A DNA stretch of 64,000 nt. Source: Aerolutibacter ruishenii (lineage in GTDB: Bacteria > Pseudomonadota > Gammaproteobacteria > Xanthomonadales > Xanthomonadaceae). The position numbers and the translations under genes were made by a program. Of this stretch, positions 61,391 through 64,000 are shown one piece after another; positions within the stretch are counted from its first letter, which is position 1; each line of letters begins with the position of its first letter. The stretch covers positions 310,001-374,000 of the forward strand of contig NZ_VLKP01000001.1 in NCBI RefSeq assembly GCF_007830115.1, read 5' to 3'. Below the pieces are notes generated by a model. It did no database searches and was not told the DNA's origin. It saw only the letters and a program-made list of their open reading frames with translations.

Positions 61391-61921
61391 CTACCCAGGA
61401 TTGGTTGCCGCGCGGCCGGGGCTGGCCAGGGACTGAACCTCCAGCTGCGTCAGGTACAACCGCAGATCAAACTCCAACTGGTGGTAGTCCGGCTCCATGT
61501 GCGTGCACAGCTGGTAGAACGCCTTGTTGTGCTCGGCTTCCTTCAGGTGCGCCAGCTCGTGCACCACGATCATCCGCAGGAACGCCGCGGGCGCATCGCG
61601 GAACACGCTGGCGATGCGGATCTCGCGGCTGGCCTTGAGCTTGCCGCCATGCATCCGCGAGATGGCCGTGTGCGTGCCGAGCGCGTGCTTCATCACCTGC
61701 AGCTTGCCGTCGTAGAGCACCTTGCCCAGCGGCACCGCCTTGCGCAGGTGGCGATCTTTCAGCTCCTGGACATAGGCGTACAACTGGCCGTCGTTGCGCA
61801 CCGCGTGGTCGTCCCGGTACTTGTCGGCCAGTACCGCGCCCAGCCGGCCCTGCGCAATCAACTCGTGCACGCGCGCCTGCAGGTGCGGCGGGTAACCGGC
61901 GAGGTACTTCAGGGGCTGCAT
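61391..61921 (-). CDS. YgjP-like metallopeptidase-domain protein
   Basis: A 176-residue protein of the YgjP/DUF45 type. The metal motif is MIVVHELAHLKEAEHNKAFY (HELAH then a further histidine), and GKVLYDGKLQVMKHALGTHT and ASREIRIASVF are family stretches. It probably acts as a small zinc peptidase, although no substrate is known. The ATG at 61921 starts MQPLKYLAGYPPHLQ. It is divergent from the DUF2058 gene, 75 bases apart. Confidence 0.9.
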   Translation of the reverse strand: MQPLKYLAGYPPHLQARVHELIAQGRLGAVLADKYRDDHAVRNDGQLYAYVQELKDRHLRKAVPLGKVLYDGKLQVMKHALGTHTAISRMHGGKLKASREIRIASVFRDAPAAFLRMIVVHELAHLKEAEHNKAFYQLCTHMEPDYHQLEFDLRLYLTQLEVQSLASPGRAATNPG

Positions 61922-61996
61922 CGGCGGCGGGCGCGACGGCGGGTGGTGGGGACGACGGGTATCATGGGCCGGAAACCCTGAACACGAAACCGCGAC

Positions 61997-62545
61997 ATGG
62001 CGAAGGCGAATCCGCTCCAGGAACAACTGCTCAAGGCTGGCCTGGTCAAGAAGTCCAAGGTGGCCGAGGTGGCGCGCGAGCAGAACAAGGCCCGGCATGC
62101 CAAGGGGCCGGCCGCACCCAACGAGATCCAGCTTGAGGCCGAGCGCGCGCGGGCCGAGAAGGCCGAGCGTGACCGTGCGCTGGAAGCGGAGCGCAAGGTG
62201 CAGGCGCGCACCGCGGAGCTAAGGGCGCAGGCGCGGCAGATCATCGAGGACCGCAAGGTGCCGCGTTCGGGGGAAAGCGAGTACCGCTTCACCGCCGATG
62301 GCGCCATCCGCACGCTGCTGGTCAATGACGACTTGCGCAGGCAGTTGTCGACCGGCGCGCTGGTGATCGTCAGCCTGGGGGATCGCTTCGAGTTGCTGCC
62401 GCGCGTGGCCGCGGACAAGGTGCGCGAGCGCGATCCCGGCATGATCGTGGTCGACCACGGGCAGGCTTCGGAGCCTTCGCCCACCACATCCGAAGATGAT
62501 GCGTATTACGCCCAGTTCCAGGTGCCGGACGACCTGGTCTGGTAG
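61997..62545 (+). CDS. DUF2058-family protein (YaiL-like)
   Basis: A 182-residue protein with a long charged coiled coil (about 50-90, AERARAEKAERDRALEAERK) after MAKANPLQEQLLKAGLVKKS, and a C-terminal domain with EYRFTADGAIRTLLVNDDLRRQL and VIVSLGDRFELLP. This matches YaiL/DUF2058, a nucleoprotein-associated family of unknown activity. It stands alone and is convergent with arsJ. Confidence 0.92.
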   Translation: MAKANPLQEQLLKAGLVKKSKVAEVAREQNKARHAKGPAAPNEIQLEAERARAEKAERDRALEAERKVQARTAELRAQARQIIEDRKVPRSGESEYRFTADGAIRTLLVNDDLRRQLSTGALVIVSLGDRFELLPRVAADKVRERDPGMIVVDHGQASEPSPTTSEDDAYYAQFQVPDDLVW

Positions 62546-62598
62546 CCACCCGCCGTCGGCGTTGACCACTGCGGCGACGGTCGCATCATCGGCAGCAC

Positions 62599-63828
62599 TC
62601 AGGTCGCCAGGCCGGGTAGCGCATTCGTGTGCCGGGGCAACGCCAGCGGCAGCAGGGCGGCAATCCCCACCAGCACCGCCGATAGCGCCAGGCAGGCTTC
62701 AAGACCCGCCACCTGGAACACCCAACCTGACAGCACCGTGCCCAACAGGCGGCCCAACGCATTGGCCATGTAGTAGAAGCCCACGTCGAGTGATACCCCG
62801 TCCTCAGTGGCATGGCTGACGATCAGATAGCTGTGCAGCGACGAGTTGATCGCGAAGAGCACCCCGAACACCAGCAGGCCCACGATGAGCACGGTCTGGG
62901 CCGGGAGCTCCCGTGCCAGCATCGCCGCCATCACCGCCGGAACGACCGCGAGCACGGCCGCCCAGGCGAATGCCGTCCGACCATCGGGCAGCCTGCCGCT
63001 GCCGCGCCCGGTGAAATACGGCGCCAGTGACTGCACCACGCCGTAGCCGATCACCCACGCGGCCAGGAACCCGCCCACCTGCCAGAAATCCCAACCCAGT
63101 GATTGCGCCAGGAACACCGGCAAGGCGACCACGAACCAGACGTCGCGTGCACTGAACAGGAACAACCGGGCCGCCGACAGCAGGTTGATTGCGCGGCTCT
63201 TGGAGAACAGGTCGCGGAACTTCGGCTTGTTCCTGGCCTTGCCCAGATCCCGCTTGAGCAGCATCAGGCTGAGCACCCACACCACCGCCAGCGCGATCGC
63301 CATGGCGGCAATGGTCGCCCTGAAACCGATCAAGGTCAGCAACGCGCCGCCCAGGAAGAATCCGATGCCCTTCAGCGCGTTCTTCGAGCCGGTGAGCGCG
63401 GCCACCCACCGGTACAGCATGCCCTGCTGGTCGCCCGGGACGAGCAGCTTGATGCTGCTCTTGGCGCTCATCTTGTTCAGGTCCTTCGCGATGCCCGACA
63501 GCGCCTGCGCCGCCATCACCCAGGGCACGGTCAACAGCGCCGCCGGCACCAGCAGCATTGACAAGGCGACGACCTGCATCGCCAGGCCGAGGTTCATCGT
63601 GCGGTTGAGGCCAACGCGCGCGCCCAGCCAGCCCCCGAACAGGTTGGTGATGACGCCGAAGATCTCGTAGAAGAGGAACAGCATCGCCACCTGCAACGGC
63701 GAATAGCCCAGCTGGTGGAAGTGCAGCACCACCAGCATGCGCAGCGCGCCGTCGGTCAGGGTGAACGCCCAGTAGTTGCCGGTGATCAGCAGGTACTGGC
63801 GGACGTCTGGCGACAAACGCGCGAGCAT
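62599..63828 (-). CDS. arsJ: Organoarsenical exporter ArsJ
   Basis: A 409-residue MFS protein with twelve helices. LSPDVRQYLLITGNYWAFTLTDGALRM at the N terminus, LFYEIFGVITNLFGGWLGARVGLNRT and ALSGIAKDLNKMSAKSSIKLLV are typical of ArsJ, which exports 1-arseno-3-phosphoglycerate. Its partner, a dedicated GAPDH, makes that compound from arsenate. The end of such a GAPDH gene lies four bases upstream on the same strand, so the assignment is strongly supported by context. The upstream regulator is beyond the window edge. Confidence 0.93.
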   Translation of the reverse strand: MLARLSPDVRQYLLITGNYWAFTLTDGALRMLVVLHFHQLGYSPLQVAMLFLFYEIFGVITNLFGGWLGARVGLNRTMNLGLAMQVVALSMLLVPAALLTVPWVMAAQALSGIAKDLNKMSAKSSIKLLVPGDQQGMLYRWVAALTGSKNALKGIGFFLGGALLTLIGFRATIAAMAIALAVVWVLSLMLLKRDLGKARNKPKFRDLFSKSRAINLLSAARLFLFSARDVWFVVALPVFLAQSLGWDFWQVGGFLAAWVIGYGVVQSLAPYFTGRGSGRLPDGRTAFAWAAVLAVVPAVMAAMLARELPAQTVLIVGLLVFGVLFAINSSLHSYLIVSHATEDGVSLDVGFYYMANALGRLLGTVLSGWVFQVAGLEACLALSAVLVGIAALLPLALPRHTNALPGLAT

Positions 63829-63832
63829 CGGC

Positions 63833-64000
<168 letters not shown>

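Overview
The window is high-GC (roughly 70% by eye), densely packed bacterial chromosome. The gene content fits a gammaproteobacterium of the order Lysobacterales (Xanthomonas/Lysobacter/Luteimonas type). Evidence includes a PhoP-PhoQ pair preceded by a PepSY-like protein, a BirA-CoaX-SPOR operon, a TrpS with an extra C-terminal region, BCKDH-type E1alpha/E1beta/E2 genes, homogentisate-pathway genes under a divergent MarR regulator, and several secreted nucleases. Genus cannot be fixed from the sequence. Nothing looks like a prophage, transposon, integrase or CRISPR array; most of it is core or shared chromosome.

Layout. 0-9 kb: a DUF4145 protein, trpE, rpe, a J-domain protein, purC, a DUF962 membrane protein, an EamA transporter, and an NhaA/epimerase pair. 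9-14 kb: a signalling cassette made of a soluble double-PAS chemoreceptor, a globin-PAS-GGDEF-EAL protein and, convergent to them, a LuxR-type regulator with a degenerate receiver and a cysteine-rich linker. This is the most accessory-looking stretch. 14-21.7 kb: a Ca/Na antiporter, an unknown protein, and aromatic amino-acid catabolism (hppD-hmgA with a MarR regulator, a peptide transporter, kynA). 21.8-29 kb: a large secreted nuclease and the 2-oxo acid dehydrogenase operon E1alpha-E1beta-E2 without an E3 gene. 29-32.4 kb: a fatty-acid desaturase/ferredoxin-reductase operon divergent from a FabR/DesT-like repressor, with a perfect 16-bp palindrome between them.

32.4-41.5 kb: small metal-related proteins, trpS, csbD, two entericidin-like lipoproteins each followed by a similar hairpin, arginase, tRNA-Thr(UGU), SPOR-CoaX-BirA, and an MtfA-like peptidase. 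41.5-50 kb: a folded three-arm repeat element, the PepSY-phoP-phoQ operon, a CtlX/ADI-like hydrolase, dusA, a GFA protein and several small secreted proteins. 50-57 kb: a secreted endonuclease I, an alcohol dehydrogenase, an alpha/beta hydrolase, and an M20 amidohydrolase translationally coupled to an MFS exporter. 57-61.3 kb: a pepsin-like lipoprotein, then two close DUF3617 paralogues on either side of a LytS/LytTR two-component system. 61.3-64 kb: a YgjP-type metallopeptidase, a DUF2058 protein, and arsJ with the end of its partner GAPDH gene, cut by the window edge.

The observations most worth following up are the gas/redox-like signalling cassette at 9.1-14 kb, the three-arm folded intergenic element at 41.6-41.75 kb, the DUF3617 paralogue pair around the LytTR system, and the palindrome in the fatty-acid desaturase control region. 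None is proven to be a new system from sequence alone.
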